Assembly (NCBI RefSeq): GCF_024662015.1
Contig: NZ_CP102480.1
Coordinates: 1,026,501 to 1,090,500, forward strand
Direction: 5' to 3'
Source of the DNA: Nisaea acidiphila
GTDB taxonomy: Bacteria > Pseudomonadota > Alphaproteobacteria > Thalassobaculales > Thalassobaculaceae
Length of the DNA stretch: 64,000 nt
Part shown: one piece after another, positions 26,529 to 36,251 of the stretch
Numbering within the stretch: position 1 is the first letter of the stretch
Layout of the letters: each line of letters opens with the position of its first letter
Translations under genes and position numbers: made by a program
Notes under the pieces: generated by a model
What the model was told of the DNA's origin: nothing
Database searches by the model: none
What the model saw: only the letters and a program-made list of their open reading frames with translations

Positions 26529-28139
26529 TCAGGAACGAATGCCGGCAAGGAACGAAGTCGCCTTGTCCCGCATCTCTGTCACAACGCCCCCGAGCTTGCC
26601 GGCGAGCTCGTTGACTTTCTCGGCATATCCTTCGGTTTGCGAAGCCGACTGATTGAGATTGTCGACCTCGCTCGCCACGCTGGCGGCGCCATCGGCCGCA
26701 GCTTGAACATTCTTCACGATCTCCTGGGTCGCGGCACTTTGCTCCTCGACGGCGGAGGCCAGCGAACTTCCCACTTCGTTGATCTGCGAAATGACCTGCT
26801 TGATCTGAGCGATCGCCTCCACGGCGCTTGATGTCTCGGACTGTACGCTGCCGATCTTTTCGCGAATGTCATCCGTTGCCTTCGCGGTCTGGCTCGCGAG
26901 ATTTTTGACTTCCGATGCGACGACGGCGAACCCCTTGCCCGCCTCGCCCGCGCGGGCCGCTTCGATGGTTGCGTTGAGCGCGAGAAGATTGGTCTGCTCC
27001 GCAATATCGCTGATCAGCGCGACCACTTCTCCGATTTCGTTCGCGGATACCTCAAGGGATCCGACAATCTTGTTGGTCGCTTCCGCGCGTCCGACAGCAT
27101 CGCCTGAAATCGTTGTCGCCTCATTCGTCTGACGGCTGATCTCGGCGATTGAGGACGTCAATTGCTCCGCCGCCGTCGCAACGGAATTGACGTACTCGGA
27201 GGCCTTGTTCGTCAAACGCGCGGCGTTCTGGGCCTGCTCGGTCGTGCGCGTGGCTACCTCCTGCATGTCACGGGCGTTGCTGGACATGTCCCGCGCCGTC
27301 GCGGACACCGTTTCGGTTGCCCCGCCGAAGTCGCGCTCGAACTCATCCGCCATGGCTTCACGGGCGCGCTGCTGCTCGTCCCGGCTACGTCGTTCGGTCT
27401 CCTCCTGCTGAGCCCGCAAAGCGTCTGCCTCGGCCACCTTTTCCCGCAGGACCATTAACGCTTGGCGCATTTGCTCGATCTCGCGAACCGACGACGCAGC
27501 CAGGTCTTTGAACTTGGTGTTACCCGATGCTACGGCCTTCAGGCCGCCATTGATTCCGTCGATGTCCCTGCGCAGACGTAAGATGAAGTAAAATAGAAGC
27601 GCACCGATGACCGCGCAGATCGCAATGGCCAGAAGAACCTGCTTGATCAGCTCGGCGTTCAAACGCTCATCGAGATCGTCGAGATAGATTCCGCTGGCGA
27701 GGAAGACATTCTGCCCCGGAACCGGCCGCGCATAGGAAATCTTCGGCCTGCCGGATCGTGTCGAATACTTGTAGGCTCCCCCGCCTTGCTTTGCGGCCTT
27801 CCAGAGACCGTTGCGGCTGTCGGATTTTGGCGAACAGGTGCCTTCGTCCTTTGGCTTGACCGGGTACAGGACGAGGCAGAACTTGTCGTCGACCAGATAC
27901 GCGTAGTTTCCGTCGTTGAAGCGGAAATTCCGGATCACTTCCTTCGCTTCGTCGAAGCTCTTCCCGGCCTCCATCTCCTTCGTGAGAATCGTTAGAGCCC
28001 CTTCCGTAATGTTCGCGGCCTGATCGATTCTGGCTTGTGTCAGCGCTTCACTCTGGGATCGGAAGTTCACCGTTATGATGCCCACGATGGCAAGGAGTAT
28101 CGCGCCAACAAGGATGGCGATCAGATAATTGAAGCGCAT
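26529..28139 (-). CDS. Methyl-accepting chemotaxis protein with periplasmic Cache domain
   Basis: A 536-aa chemoreceptor. TM1 ([19 protein letters not shown]) is followed by a single Cache domain of about residues 30-165 ([20 protein letters not shown]...[13 protein letters not shown]), TM2 ([19 protein letters not shown]), HAMP and a long signalling domain. The hairpin tip [48 protein letters not shown] is canonical. Ligand unknown. No che genes are adjacent, so it signals to a remote chemotaxis pathway. Confidence 0.94.
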   Translation of the reverse strand: MRFNYLIAILVGAILLAIVGIITVNFRSQSEALTQARIDQAANITEGALTILTKEMEAGKSFDEAKEVIRNFRFNDGNYAYLVDDKFCLVLYPVKPKDEGTCSPKSDSRNGLWKAAKQGGGAYKYSTRSGRPKISYARPVPGQNVFLASGIYLDDLDERLNAELIKQVLLAIAICAVIGALLFYFILRLRRDIDGINGGLKAVASGNTKFKDLAASSVREIEQMRQALMVLREKVAEADALRAQQEETERRSRDEQQRAREAMADEFERDFGGATETVSATARDMSSNARDMQEVATRTTEQAQNAARLTNKASEYVNSVATAAEQLTSSIAEISRQTNEATTISGDAVGRAEATNKIVGSLEVSANEIGEVVALISDIAEQTNLLALNATIEAARAGEAGKGFAVVASEVKNLASQTAKATDDIREKIGSVQSETSSAVEAIAQIKQVISQINEVGSSLASAVEEQSAATQEIVKNVQAAADGAASVASEVDNLNQSASQTEGYAEKVNELAGKLGGVVTEMRDKATSFLAGIRS

Positions 28140-28356
28140 GCCGGTACACTCTCTGAAATCAGCGGAAAGGGAGCTGTCTGGATGAGTCCGCCCGTCGAAA
28201 TCGAGCGGATTATTCGTTTAGTGCCCGTGCCTTACCAATAATTATAACAATAAAAAAGCGGTCTTTAAGGAACGTCTACCGTGAAAAATGATCAAGCGGA
28301 TTTTAGGAAAATAGAAGAGACGCAAGATACTTTAAGAATAAAGCATCCGATCTTTC

Positions 28357-28950
28357 TCAGAACGCCGGTGCGATCTCGAACTCGTCCTGTTCCAGCTCGC
28401 TGTCCCAGTAGAGATAATCGCGCCAGCTTTCGTGCAGATAGTTCGGCGGGAAGGCCCGGCCGTTTTCCTGCAATAGATAGGTCGAAGGCTGAACCGGCTT
28501 CACGATGGGCATGAAACCTTTCGGGGTCGGCATCCTGTCGCCTTTGCGGAGATTGCAATGGCCGCAGGCCGTCACGACATTTTCCCAACTCGTCCGGCCA
28601 CCGCGCGACCGCGGCACGACATGGTCGAAGGTCAAGTCGTGAGTCGGGAAGCGCGCCCCGCAATACTGGCAGCAGAAACGGTCGCGCAGGAACACGTTGA
28701 AGCGCGTGAAAGCCGGGCGCCGCGACTGCGGCACGAACTCCTTCAGCGCGATCACGCTCGGCAGCTTCATCTCGAAGCTCGGAGAGCGCACCACATGATC
28801 ATATTCGGAGAGAATGTTCACCCGCTCGAGAAACACCGCCTTTACGGCGTCCTGCCAGGCCCAGAGGGAGAGCGGGAAGTAGCTGAGAGGCCTGAAGTCT
28901 GCGTTCAGGACGAGGGCCGGAGAGGGATGAGCGGCTGATAATGCGTTCAC
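28357..28950 (-). CDS. HNH endonuclease
   Basis: A 197-aa HNH-fold nuclease of the type widely conserved in Alphaproteobacteria. The zinc-supported core reads CQYCGARFPTHDLTFDHVVPRSRGGRTSWENVVTACGHCNLRKGDR, including the DH...N...H-type catalytic set and two CxxC pairs. The N-terminal ALVLNADFRPLSYFPLSLWAWQDAVKAVFLERV region is also conserved in the family. Its cellular role is unknown; it is a stand-alone gene, without methylase or restriction partners here. Confidence 0.9.
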   Translation of the reverse strand: MNALSAAHPSPALVLNADFRPLSYFPLSLWAWQDAVKAVFLERVNILSEYDHVVRSPSFEMKLPSVIALKEFVPQSRRPAFTRFNVFLRDRFCCQYCGARFPTHDLTFDHVVPRSRGGRTSWENVVTACGHCNLRKGDRMPTPKGFMPIVKPVQPSTYLLQENGRAFPPNYLHESWRDYLYWDSELEQDEFEIAPAF

Positions 28951-29190
28951 GCGTGTCTCTCCCCGAGGCCTACCGTTTACCGACTAGGGCGCCGGCGTGG
29001 GAGTACCGCGACCGGCCACAACATATTGTGGGGTACTACGATGTCCATTGGTTCGCCGACCTCTGTTTCCAACGTGTTGCGCCCAAGCGGCAATGGCTAG
29101 ATATCAATATATTGTTACGGTTTTTATAACTTGTCACCGGAGAATTTCCCGGTCTCCGCGCCATCTGCCGAACAGCCTTGGTTTCCGCCG

Positions 29191-29844
29191 TTATTGAGGT
29201 AGGACGCGCTGCAGAAAAGCAAGTCCGCGGCGTAGCCCCTCTTCGTCGATCCCATGCCCGAGACCGGGCCTCGCAAGTGATTCGACCTCGATACCGGCAC
29301 CGGCGAGGGCGGCTTCCGCCGCGGGCATCGCGCCGAACGGCACGACCTCGTCCGCCTCGCCATGGACCAGCGAGACGGGCGGCTTGCTTGCGAGCTCGCC
29401 GTCGAGCAGATCGTCGCCGACGAGAGCCCCCGAATATCCGACGACCCCGGCCACCTGCTCCTTCAGGCGCGGCGCGACATGAAGGGACATCATCGTGCCC
29501 TGGGAGAAGCCGACCAGCGCGAGACGGTCCCAGCCGAGGCCGTGACGCTCCAGTTCCTGCGCGAGGAAGGTCTCAAGGATCGGTGCCGCCTCCCGCACGC
29601 CCTTCAGGATCACCTCTTCGGTCCGGACCTGCAGGCTGAACCATTGCCGTCCGAACGGCGCCATATCGCAGGGGAACGGCGCATGGGGCGAGGAGAAGGC
29701 GACATGCGGCAGATGCGGCGCCCAGACCGGCGCAAGGCCGATCAGATCGTTGCCGTCGGCTCCGAGGCCATGCAGCAGCACCACGAGTGCGGTCGCCTGC
29801 CCGCCGCCAGCCGCTTCCATGCGCGGGCCATCGAGTTCGGTCAT
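29191..29844 (-). CDS. Carboxylesterase/phospholipase-like alpha/beta hydrolase (COG0400)
   Basis: A 217-aa serine hydrolase of the carboxylesterase/YpfH group. It has the oxyanion region VVLLHGLGADGNDLIGLAP, nucleophile Ser in LVGFSQGTMMSLH, Asp in HGEADEVVPF and His in GLGHGIDEEG. Cytosolic, with short acyl esters as probable substrates. It is divergent from gluQ; the 99 bp between the two start sites must hold both promoters. Confidence 0.92.
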   Translation of the reverse strand: MTELDGPRMEAAGGGQATALVVLLHGLGADGNDLIGLAPVWAPHLPHVAFSSPHAPFPCDMAPFGRQWFSLQVRTEEVILKGVREAAPILETFLAQELERHGLGWDRLALVGFSQGTMMSLHVAPRLKEQVAGVVGYSGALVGDDLLDGELASKPPVSLVHGEADEVVPFGAMPAAEAALAGAGIEVESLARPGLGHGIDEEGLRRGLAFLQRVLPQ

Positions 29845-29943
29845 GTCGGTCTCCCTTACACCGGCCGGGAGACAGGTTTTGCTCCCGCAAAGACTACGCT
29901 ACCTATAGCAGGAACAGCGTCCCGCCAAGTTTGGAGCCCCGTC

Positions 29944-30813
29944 CTGCCTTTCCCGCCGCGCCCCACCTCCGGTCACGGGACCGTCACCCGCTTCGCTCCC
30001 TCGCCGACCGGCGACCTGCATCTGGGGCACGCCTATTCCGCACTGTTTGCGGCGGCCGAGGCGGCGCGGGCGGGCGGCACCATGCTGCTGCGGGTCGAGG
30101 ATATCGACGTCACCCGGTGCAGACCCGAATTCGAGGCACGCAATCTTGAGGTTCTGCGCTGGCTGGGTCTGACCTGGCCCGAACCGGTGCGCCGCCAGTC
30201 CGAGCATCTGGACGACTATCAAGCCGCGCTCGACAGGCTGAAGGAGATGGGACTGCTTTACCGCTGTTTCCTCTCCCGACGCGAGCTCAACGAAGCTCTG
30301 TCCGCGCCCCATGGCGCACCCGAAGTGGCCCCGAAGGATACCGATCTCCTGCTCCCGGAAAAGGAACGGCTAAAGCGAGAGGAGGAAGGCGCGCCCTTCG
30401 CGCTCCGCCTGCGCATGGCCCGCGCCATGGAGCGTGCCGGAGCGCTGACCTGGCACGACCGCGCCAGAGGGAAACAGGACGCCCGGCCGCAGATATTCGG
30501 CGATGTCGTCCTCGCCCGCCGGGACATTCCGACCAGCTATCACCTCTCGGTCACGGTGGACGATGCCCTGCAAGGTGTCACGCTGGTCACGCGCGGCGAG
30601 GATCTGTTCGACTCGACCCATATCCACCGGCTACTGCAGGCCCTGCTCGGACTGCCGGTGCCGGACTACCACCATCACGGCCTGCTCCGGGACGATGCCG
30701 GAAAGCGTCTCGCCAAGCGCTACCAGTCGGCGGCGCTCCGCGATCTGCGCGCAGACGGTCACAGCGCGGAAGACGTCCGCCGGATGGCCGATCCGGACCT
30801 TACCGTGGAATAG
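29944..30813 (+). CDS. gluQ: Glutamyl-Q tRNA(Asp) synthetase, non-canonical start
   Basis: A truncated glutamyl-tRNA synthetase paralogue that attaches glutamate to queuosine in tRNA(Asp). It shows RFAPSPTGDLHLGHAYSAL (HIGH-equivalent), LLRVEDIDVTRCRPEF and a KRLAKR loop in place of KMSKS, and at about 289 aa it has the usual length without the anticodon domain. The zinc-binding cysteines of E. coli GluQ are missing (only LLYRCFLSRRELNEALSAPHG). No in-frame ATG, GTG or TTG exists between the divergent esterase start and the conserved RFAPSP motif. The best candidate is CTG 29944, which has GGAG 7 nt upstream. The frame is open further left but only by running antisense through the esterase gene. 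Confidence 0.85.
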   Translation: MPFPPRPTSGHGTVTRFAPSPTGDLHLGHAYSALFAAAEAARAGGTMLLRVEDIDVTRCRPEFEARNLEVLRWLGLTWPEPVRRQSEHLDDYQAALDRLKEMGLLYRCFLSRRELNEALSAPHGAPEVAPKDTDLLLPEKERLKREEEGAPFALRLRMARAMERAGALTWHDRARGKQDARPQIFGDVVLARRDIPTSYHLSVTVDDALQGVTLVTRGEDLFDSTHIHRLLQALLGLPVPDYHHHGLLRDDAGKRLAKRYQSAALRDLRADGHSAEDVRRMADPDLTVE

Positions 30814-30894
30814 CCATCTCCACTGACTTGCGCGCTTACGCCTGCACGGGATTAAATTGCAGTAACGCATGTCAATTGCGGCTGGGAGGACAAG

Positions 30895-31749
30895 ATGGCT
30901 CAATCGAGGAAAGCAGAGTCGAAACTCGACATACGCCCTCTGGCGGGTGCGCTCGGCGCGGAAATTCACGGACTCGACATCTCGCAGAATCTTGACGGCG
31001 CAAGCGTGGCCGCGCTTCGGCAGGCCTTGCTCGATCATCTGGTGATATTCCTGCCGGCCCAGGAACTGACGCCGCAGCGCCAGCTCGCTTTCGCCCAACA
31101 TTTCGGCGAGCCCGTGAAATATCCATTCGTGAAGGGACTGGAGGATTGCCCGGAGGTCATGCAGATCCTCAAGACCGAGACGGATCAGGTCAATTTCGGC
31201 GGTGTCTGGCATTCCGACACCTCCTACAAGGACCATCCTCCAATGGGCACGATGCTGTACGCCGTCGAACTGCCCCCTTTCGGCGGGGACACCATGTTCG
31301 CGAACCAGTATCTGGCCTTCGAAGCGCTGTCGGACGGCATGAAGGCATTACTCTCGGACCTCAAAGCGATCAACGTCTCCGGCAAGGACCGGGTCCAGCA
31401 GACCCGAAGCGGCATGATACAGCGCGCGCCGGTCGGGCAAACGCCGGACGAACTGAGTGCGTGCCACCCGGTTGTCCGCACCCATCCCGAAACCGGGCGC
31501 AAATCGCTCTACGTCAATATCGCCCACACCACCCGGTTCGACGGAATGACCGAAGAGGAAAGCGCGCCGCTTCTGAACTTCTTGTTCCAGCATCAGATTC
31601 AACCGGAATTCACCTGCCGGTTCCGCTGGAGTCCGGGTGCGCTCGCCTTCTGGGATAATCGAGCGGCGATGCATTACCCGATCAACGACTACCATGGATA
31701 CAGACGGGCCATGAACCGCGTAACCTTGGCGGGAGATCGGCCATTCTGA
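30895..31749 (+). CDS. TauD/TfdA-family Fe(II)/2-oxoglutarate dioxygenase
   Basis: A 284-aa non-haem iron dioxygenase. Iron ligands H106 and D108 are in GGVWHSDTSY, the distal H260 in AAMHYPINDYHGYRR, and R271 binds 2-oxoglutarate. The N-terminal LDIRPLAGALGAEIHGLDIS is typical. Members hydroxylate taurine, 2,4-D and other organic acids; the substrate is unknown. ATG 30895 follows a GGGAGGA site. A link to the sulfonate-type importer at 18.8 kb is conceivable but the two are 11 kb apart. Confidence 0.92.
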   Translation: MAQSRKAESKLDIRPLAGALGAEIHGLDISQNLDGASVAALRQALLDHLVIFLPAQELTPQRQLAFAQHFGEPVKYPFVKGLEDCPEVMQILKTETDQVNFGGVWHSDTSYKDHPPMGTMLYAVELPPFGGDTMFANQYLAFEALSDGMKALLSDLKAINVSGKDRVQQTRSGMIQRAPVGQTPDELSACHPVVRTHPETGRKSLYVNIAHTTRFDGMTEEESAPLLNFLFQHQIQPEFTCRFRWSPGALAFWDNRAAMHYPINDYHGYRRAMNRVTLAGDRPF

Positions 31750-31897
31750 GGCGAGATTATTGCCGGAACCACCACTCCAAATTGAGTACAATTTCGCTAA
31801 AGGCACCACTAAATAAAGTGGATCGAGATCCGTTTTGCACTTAGTCTTGTGATGTGGCGGCAAAGAATGGCCGTCGGCCGCTTGTCCGGAGGGGGGG

Positions 31898-33148
31898 ATG
31901 AGCGTGGCCGAATCTGTTCAGAGAAATCAGCCGGGAACGACCACATTGCCTTATTCGCGCCTCCGGGGCCAAGGTAACTTGGGGAACGACTCAGAGCCGC
32001 CGTTCGGTTCAACCGCGGGAGGGTTGAACCATAATGACCTGCCGATTCCGATCGACGCGGTGCCGGATGCGCTTGTCGTTTTCGATTCCGAGGGCATCAT
32101 CCGCGGCGCCAACCGTCTGCTCGGCCAGCTTCTCGGATACAAATCCTCTGATCTGATCGGCCAGCAGGTCGAAATGCTGTTCCCCGATGCCGACCGGGCA
32201 GCCCACAGCTCGATCCGCCAGAGTCTCCTGAAACGCCCGCCCGAGGCTTCGCCAACCCTGCACCGTGAGGTCTTTGCGCGTCTGCGCCAGGGCACGCTGA
32301 TCCCGATTGAGCTCTCCATGATGCGCGTGCCGACAGAGGTCGGCACCATGTTCACCGCCTCGATGCGAGACAGCTCGCGCCATGTCGAGATCGAGAAGGC
32401 ATTGACCGAAGCGGTCGACGAGGCCGACGCCGCCAATGTCGCGAAAAGCCGGTTCCTCGGCACCATGAGCCACGAGCTGCGCACTCCGCTGAATGCCATC
32501 ATCGGCTTTTCCGAGATGATCCAGCACGAGACGCTCGGTCCGATGCCGCATGCGAAATATGCGGATTACGTGAAGACCATCGGGGTCTCCGCTCGCCACC
32601 TGCTCGACCTGATCAACGAGTTGATCGACCTGTCGCTCATCGAGGACAACAGCCTGCGCCTGAAGCTTGAGCGATGCGATCTGAAGGAAATTCTCCGCGA
32701 GTGCCGCTCGGTGATCGAACCACGGGCCGCCGCCGAGAAGCTCAAAATCCGCCTGTTGTTGCCCAAGGAGAAGGTGCACCATCCGGTCGACCAGCAGCGC
32801 CTGCGCCAGGTGCTGCTGAACCTGCTGAGCAACGCAGTGAAATTCACCGATGCGGGCGGCACCATCACGCTCGCGCTCTGGAAGGATGCGACCGGCGTTC
32901 GGGTGCAGGTCGTCGACACTGGCACCGGCATCGCGCCGGCGGTACTCGCCAACATCTTCGAGCTCTATGTGCGCTCGGAAGCCAAGCGCAATGTCAGCGC
33001 CGGCGGCCTCGGCATTGGCCTCCACGTCTCCAAGCGGCTGACCGAAGCCATGGGCGGAACCATCGGCGTGGAAAGCGAACTTGGCCACGGCACCACGGTG
33101 ACGCTATCCTTTCCGCCCACGACAGCTTTACCCGCCAATGAGAGATAG
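31898..33148 (+). CDS. PAS-domain sensor histidine kinase
   Basis: A 416-aa kinase without membrane spans. A PAS domain (about residues 50-160, IDAVPDALVVFDSEGIIRGANRLLGQLLGY) precedes the dimerisation helix with phospho-accepting H192 in GTMSHELRTPLNAIIGFSEMI. The ATPase domain has N box NLLSNAVKF, G1 VDTGTGIAP and G2 GLGIGLHVSKRL. No response regulator is adjacent, so it is an orphan, presumably signalling to a distant partner. A purine-rich ribosome site precedes ATG 31898. The prpF-like gene starts 6 bp after its stop. Confidence 0.93.
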   Translation: MSVAESVQRNQPGTTTLPYSRLRGQGNLGNDSEPPFGSTAGGLNHNDLPIPIDAVPDALVVFDSEGIIRGANRLLGQLLGYKSSDLIGQQVEMLFPDADRAAHSSIRQSLLKRPPEASPTLHREVFARLRQGTLIPIELSMMRVPTEVGTMFTASMRDSSRHVEIEKALTEAVDEADAANVAKSRFLGTMSHELRTPLNAIIGFSEMIQHETLGPMPHAKYADYVKTIGVSARHLLDLINELIDLSLIEDNSLRLKLERCDLKEILRECRSVIEPRAAAEKLKIRLLLPKEKVHHPVDQQRLRQVLLNLLSNAVKFTDAGGTITLALWKDATGVRVQVVDTGTGIAPAVLANIFELYVRSEAKRNVSAGGLGIGLHVSKRLTEAMGGTIGVESELGHGTTVTLSFPPTTALPANER

Positions 33149-33154
33149 ACGCAG

Positions 33155-34276
33155 ATGACAAGCGCCCGGATCCCAGCCTGTTTCTTCCGCGGCGGCTCCA
33201 GCAAGGGTGTTTTCTTCACCGAGACCGATCTTCCGGCGGCGCGTGCGGAATGGGATCCGCTCTTTCTCTCCGTCATCGGAAGCCCCGACCCCTACGGCCG
33301 GCAACTCAATGGAATAGGTGGCGGCGTCTCCTCAGTTTCCAAAGCAGCCGTGATCACCGCCAGCCTGCGCGAGGAAGCGGATCTCGATTTCACTTTCGCC
33401 CAGGTCGCGGTCGGCGAGGCGCTGGTCGACTACAGCTCCAATTGCGGCAATCTTTCCTCCGCCGTGGCTCCCTTCGCGCTCGAACGCGGCCTGATCCGGC
33501 TTGAGGACGGCACCCGCTCGGTCCGGATCTTCAACACGAATACGAACAAGGTTCTGATCGCACATCTTGAGGTCGCGGAGGGCCGCGCCGTCGAAACGGG
33601 CTCCTTCGCCATTCCGGGCGTCGCCGGAACCGGCGCGCCGATCCGGCTCGAATTTCTCGATCCCGCAGGCGCAGGCACAGGACGGCTGTTCCCGACCGGT
33701 AACCTCAGGGATCAGATCGCAGCCGATGTCGGCCGCACTTTCGAAGCCAGCCTGCTCGATGTCGGCAATCCCTGCATCTTCATCGATGCGGGCGCCGTCG
33801 GCCGCACCGGGAACGAGAGCATCAAGGACCTCGAAAGCGATACCGCCCTGATGGCGCTCCTCGAAGACCTTCGCCGCAAGGCCGCGGTGCTGATGGGCTT
33901 GGCGGAGGACGAGCACACGGCGCCGGCCGCCGTGCCGAAGATAGCCATCGTCGGCGCCCCTCGCCCGACAGAAGACCTGGCCGGAAACCCGATCGATCCG
34001 GCATCTGCCGATCTCGCGGTCCGCATGCTTTCGATGGAAAACGTGCATCGGGTCCTGCCGCTGACCGGCGCCATGTGCGCAGCTGTCGCTTGCAGCATTC
34101 CCGGCACCGTTCCGGCGGAACTTACGAAATCTCCGGACGGCGATGTCCGGCTCGCCAATCCATCCGGAATTCTGCCGGTGGGCGCGGATGTCAGTCTCGA
34201 CGGCGCACCCACGGTGCGTTCCACCACCGTGATCCGGACATCACGTCTGCTGATGAGCGGTGAGGTCGCGGTCTAG
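33155..34276 (+). CDS. PrpF-family isomerase (methylaconitate isomerase / oxalomesaconate tautomerase-like)
   Basis: A 373-aa protein of the PrpF group, which shifts double bonds in aconitate-like acids. Visible motifs are IPACFFRGGSSKGVFFTETDLP at the start, DPYGRQLNGIGGGVSSVSKAAVI, VDYSSNCGNLSSAVAPFAL (with the conserved Cys) and LLDVGNPCIFIDAGAVG (second Cys). It could act as 2-methylaconitate isomerase or as an oxalomesaconate tautomerase; no prpB/prpC or acnD lies nearby, although an MmgE/PrpD protein is encoded 3 kb away on the other strand. It starts 6 bp after the kinase gene and its end overlaps the convergent EamA gene by 4 bp. Confidence 0.87.
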   Translation: MTSARIPACFFRGGSSKGVFFTETDLPAARAEWDPLFLSVIGSPDPYGRQLNGIGGGVSSVSKAAVITASLREEADLDFTFAQVAVGEALVDYSSNCGNLSSAVAPFALERGLIRLEDGTRSVRIFNTNTNKVLIAHLEVAEGRAVETGSFAIPGVAGTGAPIRLEFLDPAGAGTGRLFPTGNLRDQIAADVGRTFEASLLDVGNPCIFIDAGAVGRTGNESIKDLESDTALMALLEDLRRKAAVLMGLAEDEHTAPAAVPKIAIVGAPRPTEDLAGNPIDPASADLAVRMLSMENVHRVLPLTGAMCAAVACSIPGTVPAELTKSPDGDVRLANPSGILPVGADVSLDGAPTVRSTTVIRTSRLLMSGEVAV

Positions 34277-35145
34277 CGGTTCAGCGCGATCAGCGCCACC
34301 GACCCGCAGACGATAAGCACCGCCAGCGCGATCCGCATGGTCAGCACCTCACGACGGAAGATGACGAGACTGAGGATCATGCTGAAAATCGGCGCGGCGG
34401 CGATGATCGGGACCACTGTGACGACTTTGCCGATCAGCAGCGCCTGATTGAGACAGACGACGGCGAAGCCGAAGGTCAGGCCCGCGAAGGCGAACCATCT
34501 CGGACCGGGCGCATTCCAGACGAACGGCGTGTCCGACTTCTTCACGAAGCGCGCACCGGTCGCCAGCACCGCCGAGACGGAAAAGCCGACCAGGGTCGCG
34601 AAATAGGCGTCCGGCACGAACTCCATGCCGACCTTCGAGAGCACATGCGCCGCCGCCCGGAGCATCGCCGCGCCGAGCGGGAAGAGCAGCGCCCAGACGG
34701 GCCAGGTGTGCGTGGCCGTCGCGCCGCGCCGAGACAGCAGCAGCACGCCTGCGATAATCCCGACCGTGCCGAGGCCGGTCTGCAATGTCAGGAATTCGCC
34801 GAGCAGCAGGATGCCAAGCGCCAGCCCCCAGAGCGGCGACGTCGAGGCGAGTGTCGAAGCGAGCGTCGGCCCGAGATAACGGATACCGATCACAGACAGA
34901 TTGGCCGACAGCGCCGGGCGGAACAGCCCGACCGCGGCGAAGATCAGTACGGCCGGATGCAGCCAGGCCGACCAGTCCATGAAAACCGGCGCAGCTACCC
35001 AGTACATCAAGGCGGAGAATGTGATGGAGACCGCCGCACCGGTGCGCGAGTCGAGAGTTTGCACGCCGAGATTCTGGAACTGCCCGCCGACGGCGAAAAG
35101 GAAGGCCGCGAAGAGAGCCAGCAAGGGTGGTGCATACTCGATCAT
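34273..35145 (-). CDS. EamA-family drug/metabolite transporter
   Basis: A 290-aa carrier with ten hydrophobic spans forming two EamA repeats. The start is PPLLALFAAFLFAVGGQFQNLGVQTL, and the first repeat's helix 4 region reads LGPTLASTLASTSPLWGLALGILLLGEFLTLQTGLGTVGIIAGVLLL. The second repeat ends VPIIAAAPIFSMILSLVIFRREVLTMRIALAVLIVCGSVALI. Substrate unknown; exporters of amino acids, nucleosides and drugs share this fold. It lies downstream of the MarR-GNAT gene on the same strand with a gap of about 107 bp. Confidence 0.9.
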   Translation of the reverse strand: MIEYAPPLLALFAAFLFAVGGQFQNLGVQTLDSRTGAAVSITFSALMYWVAAPVFMDWSAWLHPAVLIFAAVGLFRPALSANLSVIGIRYLGPTLASTLASTSPLWGLALGILLLGEFLTLQTGLGTVGIIAGVLLLSRRGATATHTWPVWALLFPLGAAMLRAAAHVLSKVGMEFVPDAYFATLVGFSVSAVLATGARFVKKSDTPFVWNAPGPRWFAFAGLTFGFAVVCLNQALLIGKVVTVVPIIAAAPIFSMILSLVIFRREVLTMRIALAVLIVCGSVALIALNR

Positions 35146-35252
35146 CGGTCGCCCCGTCGGCAGAAATCACATGACGGACCGACAAGGCGCCCCGACTGTC
35201 TGATTTTCCAGCAGTTTTCCGAAGCGTGGAAGCGCCGATCGCGGCACGAATG

Positions 35253-36179
35253 CTATGCCAGATCGCGCCGCCAGTGCTGCTCGACAAGCGATTGGCCGAA
35301 GACCTCGTCCGGCTCTTCGCGGCACAGCTCGAAACCGGCCGCCTGATAGACCCGTCGTGCGGTCGAAAGCACGCTGTAGGTCGAGAGCACCATCTCGCGG
35401 TACCCCTGTCGGCGGGCGAAATCGATGCTGGCACCGACCAGCTTGTGGCCAAGACCGAATCCGCGCGCCGCAGGCTCGACATAAACGATCCGGAGCCGTG
35501 CTGTTTCCGGCCCGTCCCGCACGACGGCGGCCGACCCCGCGATCCGACCGTCATGCTCGGCGATCCAGAGACAATCGTCGTCGGGATTGTAGCGCTCGAC
35601 GAAATCGCTCCCGATCTTCAGAAGGAGACGCTCGAATTCGCCGTCCCAGCCATACTCCCCTTCGTAAAGTGCAGCCTGCCGCGCCAGGATCCAGGAGAGA
35701 TCTCCAGCCCTGTGCGGCCGGATCACCGGCACGACGGATGCGGTCTCGCATGCTAGGAGGCGCTCCGCGGCCTTCAGATTGTCGACCAGTTCGCGCTGCT
35801 TTTCCGCATCGAGCGGCGCCAAGACCTCGCCGATTTCCGACCGAGAGCGGACGATAAGCGTCTCGACCGCCTCTCTGCCGCTACCGGTCAGGGTCAGGAT
35901 CTGACGGCGCCGGTCTCTTTCGGAGACCGCCTGCGACACGAATCCCCGGCGCTTCAATCCGCCGAGCAGCCGGCTGAGATAGCCCGGATCGAGCGCCAGC
36001 ATGTCCGCCAGATCGCGCGCCGTAAGGCCGTCCTGATGACCGAGCTCGAAGATCACCCGCGCCTCGGGCGGGGTGAAGGCGCTGTCCAGCAGGCGCTCTT
36101 TCAGGACGCCGACCTTGCCGGTGAAAAAGCGAGTGAAATGTCTGACCGCATCGACCGGGTCATGTTCCGGGTCCACCAT
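35253..36179 (-). CDS. MarR-type HTH fused to GNAT acetyltransferase
   Basis: A 308-aa two-domain protein. Residues about 1-140 form a MarR winged helix (VIFELGHQDGLTARDLADMLALDPGYLSRLLGGLKRRGFVSQAVSERDRRRQILTLTGSG). Residues about 150-305 form a GNAT acetyltransferase with the acetyl-CoA loop PAARGFGLGHKLVGASIDFARRQGY and RRVYQAAGFELCREE. Such fusions are widespread; whether the acetyltransferase targets a metabolite or a protein is unknown. ATG 36179 has GGGAGG 5 nt upstream and is preferred to the GTG at 36185. It may control the EamA gene downstream or the divergent side (inference). Confidence 0.9.
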   Translation of the reverse strand: MVDPEHDPVDAVRHFTRFFTGKVGVLKERLLDSAFTPPEARVIFELGHQDGLTARDLADMLALDPGYLSRLLGGLKRRGFVSQAVSERDRRRQILTLTGSGREAVETLIVRSRSEIGEVLAPLDAEKQRELVDNLKAAERLLACETASVVPVIRPHRAGDLSWILARQAALYEGEYGWDGEFERLLLKIGSDFVERYNPDDDCLWIAEHDGRIAGSAAVVRDGPETARLRIVYVEPAARGFGLGHKLVGASIDFARRQGYREMVLSTYSVLSTARRVYQAAGFELCREEPDEVFGQSLVEQHWRRDLA

Positions 36180-36251
36180 GCACACCTCCCTTGAGGGCTA
36201 CATGGTGGATCAGATAATTGCTTTCGGCAATCAATTAGGTGCTAACAGCAA

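Noticed and set aside
28357-28950. HNH nuclease as part of a restriction or phage-defence system
   Set aside because: No methylase, helicase or other defence gene is adjacent; the protein belongs to a widespread stand-alone alphaproteobacterial type.
28941-29129. Possible small gene between the HNH nuclease and the esterase
   Set aside because: The 62-codon frame begins inside the HNH start region, has no ribosome site and no recognisable sequence features.
29362-29943. Long N-terminal extension of GluQ
   Set aside because: The open frame is antisense to the esterase gene and shows no similarity to GluQ; it is a GC-rich shadow.
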